Part shown: piece by piece, positions 48,801 to 59,700 of the stretch
Position numbering within the stretch: position 1 is the stretch's first letter
How the letters are laid out: every line of letters begins with the position of its first letter
Assembly (NCBI GenBank): GCA_003260075.1
Contig: QLIY01000050.1
Span: forward strand, 143,983-207,982
DNA from: Phallusia mammillata
Taxonomy: Eukaryota > Chordata > Ascidiacea > Phlebobranchia > Ascidiidae
Length of the DNA: 64,000 bases
Direction: 5' to 3'
Program-made: the position numbers and the translations under genes
Notes under the pieces: model-generated
Database searches by the model: none
What the model was told of the DNA's origin: nothing
Seen by the model: only the letters and a program-made list of their open reading frames with translations

Positions 48801-51800
48801 ATTAAAAACCATGATAACACTTTCTGCAGATCAATTTGCGACTGATGGACGTTTGTAATGCTTTGTCAAAAACGTTTTTAAATGACTCCCCTTTAATGTT
48901 GTACATCTTGGCCAATAAATTTTCACCTAAAAATGCAACGGTCAGCAAATTTTTGTGAATTCCACTCAATTTGCAATTGTCAGAACATAACAATTGTTGT
49001 TCCCAACCTTACAGAGCCACAAGGCAGGGTATGATCAATAAGTAATACGCGTCTAAAAATAACAAGCAGACAATTATAACTTGCTCGAAATATCCCAATT
49101 AATCCGACTATTAAGCGTCAAGCAGTATATCCCGACAAGTATATGAAAATTTACTTCATGTTGCCGTTTAAAAAAACATGGCTAATATTTGCAAAACAGG
49201 AAAAATTTGTTGTGTATTTGTTTTTTATAAAATACGTTTTTTCGTTAGTCTTATCATGAAGATGAAGCCAAAGGATTTGACGAAACGTCTCATGGTGAAA
49301 TTCTCGGGCGAGGACGGACTTGATTACGGAGGACTGGCTCGTGAATGGCTTTACATTCTCTCACACGAAATGTTCAACCCGTACTACGGCCTTTTCCAGG
49401 TTTGTATAACAGACTCAACATGTACAAAAAGCATTGTACGCGTATCCCAAATATTATATCCCCGCCGATATGTACTCAAAATCACACGATTTTTTTCTCT
49501 GCGTTGTTTTGAATCTGAAAATCGTAACCTTAAATGATAACAAATTTTCTCTTACAAATTACAAATTTTTTACAAATTTCATGTAAAATACTAAATGAAT
49601 TAGGCACCCGAATAGAAAATTAAATAAAGTACATATTAATGGAAGAAAAATGTAAAATGTAATATGATTAGTGAATGATTTTTGGTATACGTGTAAAACC
49701 AATATCAGTAATGTCACCTTTTAACAATAAATACGGTTTGTTCAGTATTCCCGTGAAGATATTTACACACTTCAAATTAACCCCGATTCCCACGTGAATC
49801 CCGACCATCTTTCCTATTTCCACTTCGTTGGTCGCATCCTGGGCATGGCAGTCTACCACGGTCACTACATCGATGGTGGATTCACGATGTTACTTTACAA
49901 ACAGTTGCTCGGGAAACCGATATCGTTAGAAGACATGGAAGAGGTAAATGTTGACCAAGTAGATTTTCCTACCAGCTCATTTTTGCAACTTTCCATCCGT
50001 TAAAAGTGTACAAAAAATATTTCTTAAATTGTCAATGGGGAGTTATAAACTTGCTGATTCGGTAGTTTTGTGCGTTTCAATTCCTTGCGCCCAATTTGAT
50101 TTTTTTCCCGATATCGCAATCCTCTGTTGTCGCCCATTTAATAAAACGGCAATGACCTGTGTTTCTGCTAACGTTGCTTTTTATGTGTTTAAAAATGTTT
50201 GAATCTAGTAATGATCTTTTAAAGAAACCAAAAATTGCGCAAATAATAAACTTAATTAGCTAAAAAAATACCAGTTTTTCTGTTACAATTTTAACACCAC
50301 GTAATGTCACACTAATGACGTCATAATTCCGCAGACAAAATGCTCGTTCCAAAATGCTTAAATTTGACACATAATAATTTACGCATTTGTGTTTAGGTTG
50401 ATCCGGACCTTTACAAGTCGATGCGTTGGATTCTGGAGAATGATATCACCGATGTACTCGATCACACCTTCTGTGTGGAGCACGACTCGTTCGGGGAGAG
50501 AGTGACGCACGAATTAAAGCCCAACGGTTTGGATATTTTGGTCACCGAAGCTAACAAGAGAGAATATGTGAAACTTTACGTCAAGTGGAGATTCCTGCGA
50601 GGCATTGAAGCGCAGTTTCTGTCGCTGTCCAAGGTAAATTGAATTGGCTTATGTATGCGATATTTGTAACAGATCGTTTAGGGATGGAATTCTATAAATG
50701 TGTTGTATAAATTTCATTAAAATTAATGTTAAAATGTTGCAAAACGAAATCTTTTTTGGTGCAGAAAAGTTATTACTTAAATCATGCAACACGAATAGGT
50801 TGTGGTTCTCGGACATGTTAAGCTGGTACTAGACTAGCGAAATGATTATTTTTTCGCTGCACGCATTATAGGCTAAAAGTAAATGACAATTTGAAACTGT
50901 GATTTTATGAGTGAGACTACATTGGGTGTTAACTATGATTAAGGGGGGGGGGTGTACTAGACTAGCGAAATGATTATTTTTTCGCTGCACGCATTGTAGG
51001 CTAAAAGTAAATGACAATTTGTAACTGTGATTTTATGAGTGAGACTACATTGGGTGTTAACTATGATTAACTCGAACGCCAATCATTGTCATAAACACCC
51101 ACATTTTGCCATCAAGCTCTAAAACACAAATGACTCATTCGCTTCACACTGTTTAAGAATCACTGTTGTCAATTCTGCAAAAATTTCCTGTTAGCAACGG
51201 CACTTTGCCCTTGCAATTGCGATACACCACTTAAACATACTGTATAGATACCTTTGGTTTCATACCGGGAAATTACTATTAAAGGCAACTTAAAAATATC
51301 ACACTGTACTGCACATATATTTTATTTGTATGTTAAATTTTCATCGACGTCACTTTCTTTACTTAGGGTTTCTACGAGTTAATTCCGAAGCATCTCCTGG
51401 GGGGGGGGCCACAAATGACTCATTCACTTCACACTGTTTAAGAATCACTGTTGTCAATTCTGCAAAGATTTCCTTTTAACAACGGCACTTTGCCCTTGCA
51501 ATTGCGATACACCACTTAAACATACTGTACAGATACCTTTGGTTTCATACCGGGAAATTACTATTAAAGGCAACTTAAAAATATCCCACTGTACTGTATT
51601 TGTATGTTAAATTTTCATCGACGCCACTTTCTTTACTTAGGGTTTCTACGAGTTAATTCCGAAGCATCTCCTTCGACCGTTTGACGAGCGAGAGTTGGAG
51701 CTGATAATTGGAGGACTCGGGAAGATCGATGTTGATGATTGGAAGAAAAACACCAAGTTGAAACACTGCAATCCCGACTCCAACATCGTCAAGTGGTTCT

Positions 51801-53111
51801 GGCAAGCTATCGACAGTTTCGACGAAGAAAAAAGGGCAAGGTAAAATTTAAATCAAAACTTTGAAAATGTAATACTACTGTACGCAAAACATTCCTATAT
51901 TATGCTTTTAACTATTGTTACCTACAATTTATTAGGGGGGGGGGCCACTGTACTGCATATGTATGTTAAATTTTCATCGACGCCACTTTCTTTACTTAGG
52001 GTTTCTACGAGTTAATTCCGAAGCATCTCCTTCGGCCGTTTGACGAGCGAGAGTTGGAGCTGATAATTGGAGGACTCGGGAAGATCGATGTTGATGATTG
52101 GAAGAAAAACACCAAGTTGAAACACTGCAATCCCGACTCCAACATCGTCAAGTGGTTCTGGCAAGCTATCGACAGTTTCGACGAAGAAAAAAGGGCAAGG
52201 TAAAATTTAAATCAAAACTTTGTTAAATGTAATACTACTGTACGCTAAACATTCCTATATTATGCTTTTAACTATTGTTACCTACAATTTATTACCAAAT
52301 TCTTGGTGTAAAATACCTATTCCAAAAGCCTAAACTTTTATAGATGTAGGCCTACCTTTAACAGTACGATTTCAAAAGGCTTAGTTAAATATGATTTTAA
52401 CGCTGTTTATCTTTAAAAAATAATCGTAAGATTTTGATATTCACAGGGTGTTGCAATTTGTTACCGGTTCGTCACGCGTCCCACTTCAAGGCTTCAAAGC
52501 CCTACAAGGTTCCACCGGCACACAAGGTCCACGACTCTTCACAATTCAGTATGTCGACAATAGAACAGATTGCCTACCGAAAGCACACACTTGGTAAGTA
52601 ACGCATGAATTCTCAAAATTACTAATTCTTAATCGACAGACCTGTATTATAAGTTGCAGATTCCTCACTGTAAAAACATGTTTGGCAAATTAGACCCGTC
52701 TGTTATTTTCGACAATTATAAGTAATTAAGGTTTATTTAAAACCCGCATTGAAAGTACTTATCTAAGTAGTTTGTTTCATTAAACTGCTACGGGCAATTG
52801 AAGAAACTTTGACTTAGATAGCAATGTCACATGACGAATGACTTGCGATAAAATGCAATAACCACATACACGTTTTTTGGCAGTTCTGATTTTAATCAAA
52901 TTGATGCTAAAAGATTGTGTTTTGGTAAATTGCTCTACTCCTTGCTTGCTACCTTTATGTGATAATACGTTCAATAAATGTACATTCAATTTACCTGGTC
53001 TTTTTTAACAGTTTCAATCGCATCGACTTGCCACCTTACGAAACCTTCGAGAAACTTCTTGACAAACTCACATGTGCGGTTGAGAACACATGCGGCTTCT
53101 TTACCGAGTGA
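24643..53111 (+). CDS. SMURF2: SMURF-type E3 ubiquitin ligase (C2, three WW, HECT), 13 exons
   Basis: Exons: 24643-24697, 43284-43322, 43817-43925, 45493-45680, 46112-46280, 46689-47219, 47568-47736, 49249-49399, 49746-49943, 50397-50633, 51641-51840 (or 52000-52199), 52447-52593, 53012-53111; about 763 residues. The C2 domain binds phospholipid ([20 protein letters not shown]). The WW domains are [40 protein letters not shown] and [20 protein letters not shown]; they bind PPxY motifs in SMADs. The HECT domain runs from about residue 410 to the end. The catalytic Cys of HTCFNRID is split by the last intron (TG at 52593, T at 53012). Three WW domains resemble vertebrate SMURF2 more than SMURF1, but a single invertebrate gene would be ancestral to both. 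Two poly-G runs disturb exon 6 and exon 11 is repeated. Confidence 0.93.
24698..37991. other. SMURF intron 1, first part
   Basis: AT-rich to about 26.0 kb, then clearly richer in C, G and CpG up to about 38 kb. Open frames such as 27562-28044, 28558-28986 (minus) and 36985-37518 lack domains, consistent starts and splice structure, so I do not call genes. Poly-G joins with direct repeats occur at 25443-25453, 25762-25772, 31929-31938 and 32571-32580. It may hold promoter or enhancer DNA for the exon at 37992. Confidence 0.5.
26488..26558. mobile_element. Miniature 71-bp element with 8-bp TSD
   Basis: Inverted ends CAGAGTTGCAAG and CTTGCAACTCTG enclose only GGCCCG-type repeats. TGCCATTA is perfectly duplicated at 26480-26487 and 26559-26566. 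It is the shortest relative of the elements at 18586 and 47880 and consists of little more than its own ends. Confidence 0.85.
37992..38034 (+). CDS. Alternative first coding exon of SMURF
   Basis: An ATG opens 14 codons, [14 protein letters not shown], followed by one G and a GTAAGC donor. The main first exon ends IIKLRLT plus one G before GTCAGT. The phase is the same and the last residues match the first C2 strand, so splicing to 43284 gives KKLRVTVFCAKN, as IKLRLTVFCAKN does from exon 1. It lies 13 kb inside intron 1 in a CG-richer region. I infer a second promoter making a SMURF with a different N-terminus, without the Ser-rich leader. No transcript has been seen. Confidence 0.6.
39193..39208 (+). 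other. Exact match to the Ciona spliced-leader 16-mer
   Basis: ATTCTATTTGAATAAG, identical to the published Ciona SL as I recall it. The next bases are GAACTG, so the GT donor of a functional SL RNA gene is missing. An Sm-site-like AATTTTG follows about 17 bases downstream. It may be a decayed SL RNA copy or the 5' end of a retrocopied trans-spliced mRNA. Confidence 0.45.
40701..40797. repeat. Tandem repeat, about 48 bp x2
   Basis: Two adjacent copies of a unit ending GCTTTTTGTACACTTTAGAT, differing at a few bases. Confidence 0.7.
45756..45833. repeat. Poly-G run of 78 bases in SMURF intron 4
   Basis: An uninterrupted G run directly after a short A run. Long G-only runs of 63-78 bases also occur at 4937-5003, 55196-55258 and 63452-63521. 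They are more likely filler or a sequencing artefact than real homopolymers. Confidence 0.7.
46784..46793 (+). other. Poly-G run breaking the frame of SMURF exon 6
   Basis: The frame entering (ETSSQR) and the frame leaving ([16 protein letters not shown]) differ by one base across the G run. The protein resumes correctly into WW2. The break is therefore almost certainly a sequence artefact in the linker between WW1 and WW2 and not a real frameshift. Confidence 0.75.
47142..47162 (+). other. Poly-G run replacing part of SMURF WW3
   Basis: DHSSRT is followed by 21 G and then [10 protein letters not shown] in the same frame. SMURF proteins read RTTQF then DPR here, so the codons around the WW domain's TQF strand have been replaced by Gly codons. 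An artefact is much more likely than a poly-Gly WW domain. Confidence 0.7.
47880..48194. mobile_element. CAGAGTTG-ended element, about 315 bp, in SMURF intron 7
   Basis: Ends CAGAGTTGCAA and TTACAACTCTG with internal GCCCG motifs, the same family as 18586-19437 and 26488-26558. Flanks AGCGAAGC and AGCAAGTT are only vaguely similar, so the target duplication is decayed. Confidence 0.65.
50826..51070. repeat. Direct repeat of about 117 bp around a 10-G run in SMURF intron 10
   Basis: About 117 bases before the G run at 50943-50952 recur after it with only a couple of differences. This is a typical example of the poly-G join structure. Confidence 0.8.
51116..52294. repeat. Three nested copies of the SMURF exon 11 region joined by poly-G
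   Basis: The region before the exon, with its first 31 bases (51367-51397), ends in 10 G at 51399-51408. It restarts and gives a full exon (51641-51840), then ends at G run 51935-51944. It restarts again with a second full exon (52000-52199) and continues into exon 12. The two full exons differ at about one base in 200. Only one copy can be used: two in series would insert 200 bases and break the frame. Confidence 0.85.
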
Positions 53112-54473
53112 AAAACACAACTTTCGAGACCGGGAAATCCCTCTAATCCAAGGCCTATTCGGAACTGGGCGAAGAGAAACGAACCTCCATGTTGTGGTTG
53201 ATGAGAGTTCTTCAAGATACTGAAATGGCGGTTTGCGAAAAAACAACGTTTGAATTCGATTTGATTGTTGTCTATTTATATTCTTTGTGTTTCACTTTTT
53301 TGTATTTCTAGCTTTTGCGGCAATCGTTTCATGGCGCGCTGTAGCAAAATTCAAAGTGGCAATGTGGGAAACTTTTTTCTTGTTTTTCAAAACAATCTGC
53401 GTTCTAATCCCAGCATTGAAACGGATTTGCATTATGCAGTCCTATTAATTTCGCATATTTTACAATTTGTTCAAAAGCCGAAGAAGCGTTGATCGTTTCC
53501 GGTGCATGTAAAATATTGCTTTGCTCTCTGTGGCGCCCCCTAGCCGCTGCCGATTTCTGTCTCGATCTACCTCAACGTGCTGTACATAAGCCCCGCGAAC
53601 AGAGTTGTGGCTACTTCGTACACTTGCTACCTATTTTCTGCTACTTCTCAACTCAACGTGGCTCGAAAAGTTCAGTCTGCACTTCGACGCGGCCTGACGT
53701 CATCAACACGTGACGTCACAAGCCGCTTGGGCACGTGACACGACGTTGTTCTACTATCAGCACCATTAAGTCGTTGTGTCATCTCTTTATAATACGTCAT
53801 CGAATTCATATAGGCATATTTCGTAGCAAAACTTATATTTCAACTGAATTCTTTTTAAAACAGTCACTTTTACTTGTGAAAATCACTAAATTTCTGGTGC
53901 TTACATGTGTAATACCTTTATTGTCGCTTTCTTTTATGGAACCAAAAAATCGCCTTCATCTGTATTTTGCATTTTTTTCAAATTCGCCGACGAAATAATT
54001 CCTCAGCATACGTGAAAATCAGCATGAAATTTTGCATACAGTACTGTTGTTGTGCACCTCAGTAATTTTGCGCCTATGCTTGGAGGTTAATTGGTCACTT
54101 TACGGCAAATTCGAAAAATCTTAGTTTGTGACCACATTATACCATCAGTGGCCACATAACGATAATTTTGAAAATATAACTGCTATTTATGTGAACGGCT
54201 ATTGAATTTTTTAGATATCGTTTTGCGGAAAAAGACTATCTCTGATCAAATGCGGAGAACATAATTTTGGCGGTAAAATTAAACTATTAAACCATTTTTG
54301 TTTTTGACACCCACTTACTTTATTTTTTCGATTTTTATTTACAATCAACTGTCGTATGCTTGTGTCTTGTGTGTGTCAGTGTTACAGTGTTGTACATACG
54401 AGAGTATAAGTTTATTATGGGGCTGCCATCGTATGCGTCGCCCCTTTCTCTCTTTCTCTCCCCCTCTGAACGA

Positions 54474-54479
54474 AATAAA
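54474..54479 (+). promoter_or_regulatory. Likely SMURF poly(A) signal AATAAA
   Basis: AATAAA about 1.36 kb after the SMURF stop, preceded by a CT-rich run. Confidence 0.45.
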
Positions 54480-55195
54480 ATCATTCAAAACATGCTTTAT
54501 AGTTTGATGATATAGTTTAAGAGAAGAAGTTGGCCAGTTGCTTACAGTGCCAAGTATAGAAGGCTACATTTTGGGGGGGGGGCAGAGAAGTTGGCCAGTT
54601 GCTTACAGTGCCAAGTATAGAAGGCTACATTTTATAAACTTGATTTACATCTTAATATTTCAAAAAGTTTACTTTGTGTTGGTAATTAATGTTTTTGTAC
54701 AATGTCCACTATTTGTCACGATTTTCGATTTTTTGTTGTTATTTTGTTTCTTGCATATTAGGTACACTTGGTAATTCAGTCTTGTCAGCATTAAAAGCAA
54801 ATGACGCGCATTGAATTTTCTGTTTAGTTTAGATTTAGACGCTGAAAATTATTTCTTTGTTTCACACTTATTATGACGCAACTATAAAGAAACGGATATT
54901 GATGGCCGGGCACACACACCACAAACCGAGACAACAACCTCACATTGTGTGTTAACCTGCACGTCGCCAGTTTGCTTCTTTCATTCTTGACGTTTCATGC
55001 TATAGACGTGGTTAATTGTAGCTGCTAGAAGCGGGTTTTCTTATGTTATTGCAATGCAATTATCATTTTCGACTTTGTGTTCTGAATAATCATCAAAGAA
55101 AGTGTAATCAAACCATTTGGTAATTTCAAAAACTGAGCCGCACCAGAGCGACCAAAGAGCCGCATGCCGCTACGGAGCCGCGGGTTGGCGACCCT

Positions 55196-55261
<66 letters not shown>

Positions 55262-56792
55262 AGACAAATAAAGACTATAATGGAAGCAATAATGGAAGAC
55301 ATGCTGACGTTATCTTTATGTATAACAAACAATTTGAATAATTTGGTATTATGCAGCGACTTACCCGGTTTACGATACGGTCTGACACAAACGTTCGATA
55401 GATCATCCCAACATGGCCACTTTGAACACTTGATACAAGACTGATGGAATTAGTTGCTAAAGATTCTCGCCGCTGTGTTTTGCACCAACAAGATAATTCA
55501 GAGCTTTTCGAAGGCCATCACTAACCAATATGTGTCAAACTCCGTAACGCTACTTCAATTAGCATCTTTTCCTCGACCATCTTCATATTCTTAAGTATGA
55601 CCTATGACAGGATGAGCACTTCTCAAGTACCCCTTGCTTCTGAGACACCTATGGTTACCGAATGCACTTTAAAAACAACTTTTTGATACATTTACTGGTT
55701 GGAGTTCGTCCTAGTTCTCGACTTGGCTGCTTTTGATGCGTGGAGCTGTGAATTTTTATTTCGAGACACTGTAAAAGTTTTGATTATAAATGAGCTCATT
55801 CGATGTCGCTTTTTAGGTTATATAATCAAACTCCGGAATCTAAAGCTATGGCTGTAGCACATTGGCTTGCCTTGTCGCCAACTTTTTTTCAGTTGTTTGT
55901 AAAGTTCCAAAAATCGCCATAAAGTCATCCGTTTTATTATAAAACAACGTGGATTTCTATTTTAATACACGTACAAGCTTTTTTCCCATCATCCGTTATT
56001 GCTTTGCCATGTTTGCATATTTTGGAATTGGATAGAAAACAAGTCTTATGATCTGTTTTGCAAGAAATTGAGTTTATACGCATCTTATTGGTTGTTGCAA
56101 CGTTTGTGCAGTTATTTTGGGATGCGCAAACCGTTTTCAATCAATAAGCTTACCACGTCATAAATTGCATGAACACTGATTTGTCAGGGTTAAGTCGTAA
56201 GTTCGCAACTAGAAATAAATAATATATTGTCCAAAATACCTTCATTGACAGTTGACACTGGTCATAAACATGAATATGTCGTTTATAAACTTAAGTTTAG
56301 CTTATAAGCTTGGACGCACTGTGTTTAACTACAATATTGTAACTGGACGACTGTTTTTGCATGCTTTGTTTCTGTGATGTTAGATATTGTCATAAATAGG
56401 ATTCAAATTTTAAAGGAAAGGAGTTTTGTTAATTCAATTTATTATCAAGTTTTTTTCTGTTCTGTTATTTGCAAATTTACAAATTATGAAGTCAAACCAA
56501 TATAATTATCTATATTTTAAACTTTGATTGCAATTCATTGCATGATTAATTAAGACGAATTTGTTCAGCTGGTTTCTGATATTTTCAACCTTGCGAATGC
56601 AGCAGTTTTGTTCTTCAGTCTTCACTAACCAAATCAAGAACCATGTATTTTCATATCTGCTTTACCTAACGTATGCTATGTAAAATTGTGCATCGAAGTT
56701 TGCACTTCAAATGCATCATATGTTTTTGCAGTTTTCATAGAATGCAAATTTGTCTGTCTGTGGAGTTTTGGGTATTTGGTTGACTTATCATC
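54480..56792. other. Spacer between SMURF and GGA
   Basis: It has a 50-bp direct repeat around a G run (54573-54582) and, near 55170-55195, the right end of a hAT element (GCCGC-rich, ending GGGTTGGCGACCCTG) that abuts a 63-G run. No gene is supported; a minus-strand frame at 55937-56140 has no recognisable features. Confidence 0.5.
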
Positions 56793-59700
56793 ATGGCTGT
56801 AAACATGGATGAAGAGACAATGGAAACATTGTTAAGTAAGCACAGTTAATATATATAGCATCCTGGATTGTCGTTAACCTCATATATCATTAACATATTC
56901 CAGGTTGAATACAGCTAACAATGAGCCCTTTCACGTTAAATAACAATAAATTTAAGCATAATGCATATGGGACCTCAGAACCAAGTTTTAAATGTTGCAT
57001 CAAAAACTATTTAAGGTTTTCTGAAAGTGACAGTCTGACAGTTGTACATAGAATTCTTGTATTTTTTCCTTCTTGGATGTAAACATAGATTTTGAAACTG
57101 AGTAAAAAGTTTGACTTGAGTTCCTATTGTGAAATTCTTTTTTGTCAGATAAGGCAACCAGTTCTTTGAATCGGGAAGAGGATTGGGAGTACATCATGGG
57201 ATTTTGTGACAAAGTGAATAATGATATTGAGGGGTAAGAAAGTTTTATCTTTATAACTAAACAAAACTTTAAAATATTGACAATATAAAAATAATTGACA
57301 ATTATAACATGCATTGATTTTAAGGATTCAGCAAATGGTTTTTTTCACGATTGTTTGCTATTGAACTACAAAATCATAATATAAAAAATCATAAAACAAC
57401 ATGTTGAATTGTGTAAATACACCAATGTAAATAAATGATTTTGCGGCGTAGTTATTGCTTAACTTTACAGTGTGCCAAGACTTGTATTATTATAATCCTA
57501 CATGATGTAAATGCACTGTTCTGCATCGAGATTGACTGCACCTAGGTAGTATATCTATGACACGTGTCATGTCACTTGCTGTTCATTATAGCCTTAATAC
57601 TAACTGATTCGTTATGTGTCGTCATAGGAAGTATACAGTGAGCCGCTGTCTGTTCTTAGTACTTTACGCCACACCTCACTAATGCAAGCTTCCTCTGACA
57701 GCAGTGTGTGTGTTGGACAGTGCTGTTAAAATGTGCAAGAGAGAAAACATCCATAAAACCTCTTTGCACATATGTCGGTGCAGAGTGCACTGCATTTTTA
57801 ATGAGTTGGCAAGGATTTAAAGTGAAATGCTAGTCAGACTGTAATCAGTATATATATGAGGGGAGACTGTTGCTGTGTTGCACATCTCTGCATATTTCAA
57901 ACAGCTTGTTTTGTGACGTGTCTGCAAATTTTGAATGTTTTTTTGCATTTCAGACCTCAGAATAGCACAAGGTTACTTGCTCATAAGATCCAATCGCCCC
58001 AAGAAAAAGAAGCTTTGCAAGCCCTTTCTGTTCTGGAGGCATGTGTAAAGAATTGTGGTGAATTATTTCACAAAGAACTCGGAAAATACAGATTCCTAAA
58101 TGAACTTATTAAAGTAGTGTCACCAAAGGTAAGCTTTTAACCAGGTCAAAACCTCAAACAAATACTGTTTGGTAAATCAAGTGCTTAGTTTTGTAAAATT
58201 TGAAGGAAAATAGCTGGATTTTTGATGTATATAATAGCCAATAAATGACATTTATCATGTGACTTTTTGTATGTAGTCAATGTATGACAAAGATAGACCA
58301 GTGCTTTGTTTAATTTTGTGCTTTTGTGGTTTGAGTACATTGTGATAATAAACTTTTCATAAAATGTGAAAAGCGCATTATAGTTAATAGCAACATGTGT
58401 GGTGTATATATAGGAAAATAGCAACATTTGTGGTGTATATATAGGAAAATAGCAACATTTGTGGTGTATATATTGCCAATGAATGATACCAGTTACAGTA
58501 TTGTATGTTTTTCTGTATGTGGTCTATGTTTGACAAAGTACACTAGTTTCCTGAGTGTTGTATTGTTGTCTTCTTTGCTACAAAGCTGATTGTGTGTTAT
58601 TAGTTTTGAACTGCTACCATGTATATTCATTTTGCAGTATCTTGGAACTAAAACAAGTGAACAAGTTCAAAAACGAGTGATAAGTCTGTTGTACACCTGG
58701 AGTGTGGGTTTGACTGACCAAATCAAGATAAGAGACGCCTATCAAATGTTAAAGAAACAAGGTATGCCAATTGCAATTGCATCCTACTGGTTAATATATG
58801 TTTGTAATACAATGTAGGTTTGTTTCATAAGTCTAATAAGTACCAACAGTGCCAATCACATTTTATATGGTTCTATTTGTGCGATGTGGAATCATATTGT
58901 AGTGTACAAATATGTACTTTATTTTTTGCCAGGTATAATAACTGATGACCCAGAATTTGATGTTTCCCTGATAAGTAATCCACCTCCTCCCAGAGATGAT
59001 CGGGATAATCTTTTCCAGGATGAGGACAAGAAGAAACAGCTGGAACGTTTGCTTAGGAGCACAAGGCCTGAAGATCTCCAGGTATTATTGTTTGACACAG
59101 TGTGGTTCAACTTACTTTTGTTGCAGGTCATTAAAAGTAGTTAGCTTACTATGTGAGCCAGTGCCTTTTATTTTGTTGCAGCTGATACTGTTTTCTGGTA
59201 CAAACAGAGGGCTATCCATCTTTTTTTTAACAAATAGATAGTTTTCCTTAGCTCAAAAATGCTGTTTTTACCACTTTATTTGAAAGTTGATACACCAACT
59301 TAATGTAAGTAGCAGCTACTCACAGAGTTTCTGATTCTGCTCCATTGTGCAAAAATGACCGACTAAGACTTGTCTGTGTGGCGCATAGACTTTTCATTAC
59401 AAATAATGAAGCCTTGTCATACATCACAGTGGCAAATTTTTGCAGCGTTTTGTGTTGTCTAATCTTCACATTTTAAGACATTGAAAAAAAATATCGCTTT
59501 CATTTAAACATATAACTTCTGCAGTCCTTCAAAATTATCGCAAGTTAAACCACACTGGTTTAACAAACATACACAAAATATGGCACATTTTTGTATTGGA
59601 AAAGAATGGAATGGTGTGGATATAATGCTAAACTTGTGAACAAACTAAGAAACATGTGAAAAAATGTAAACTTTCTGATTTATTTTTTGTAACAGGCAGC

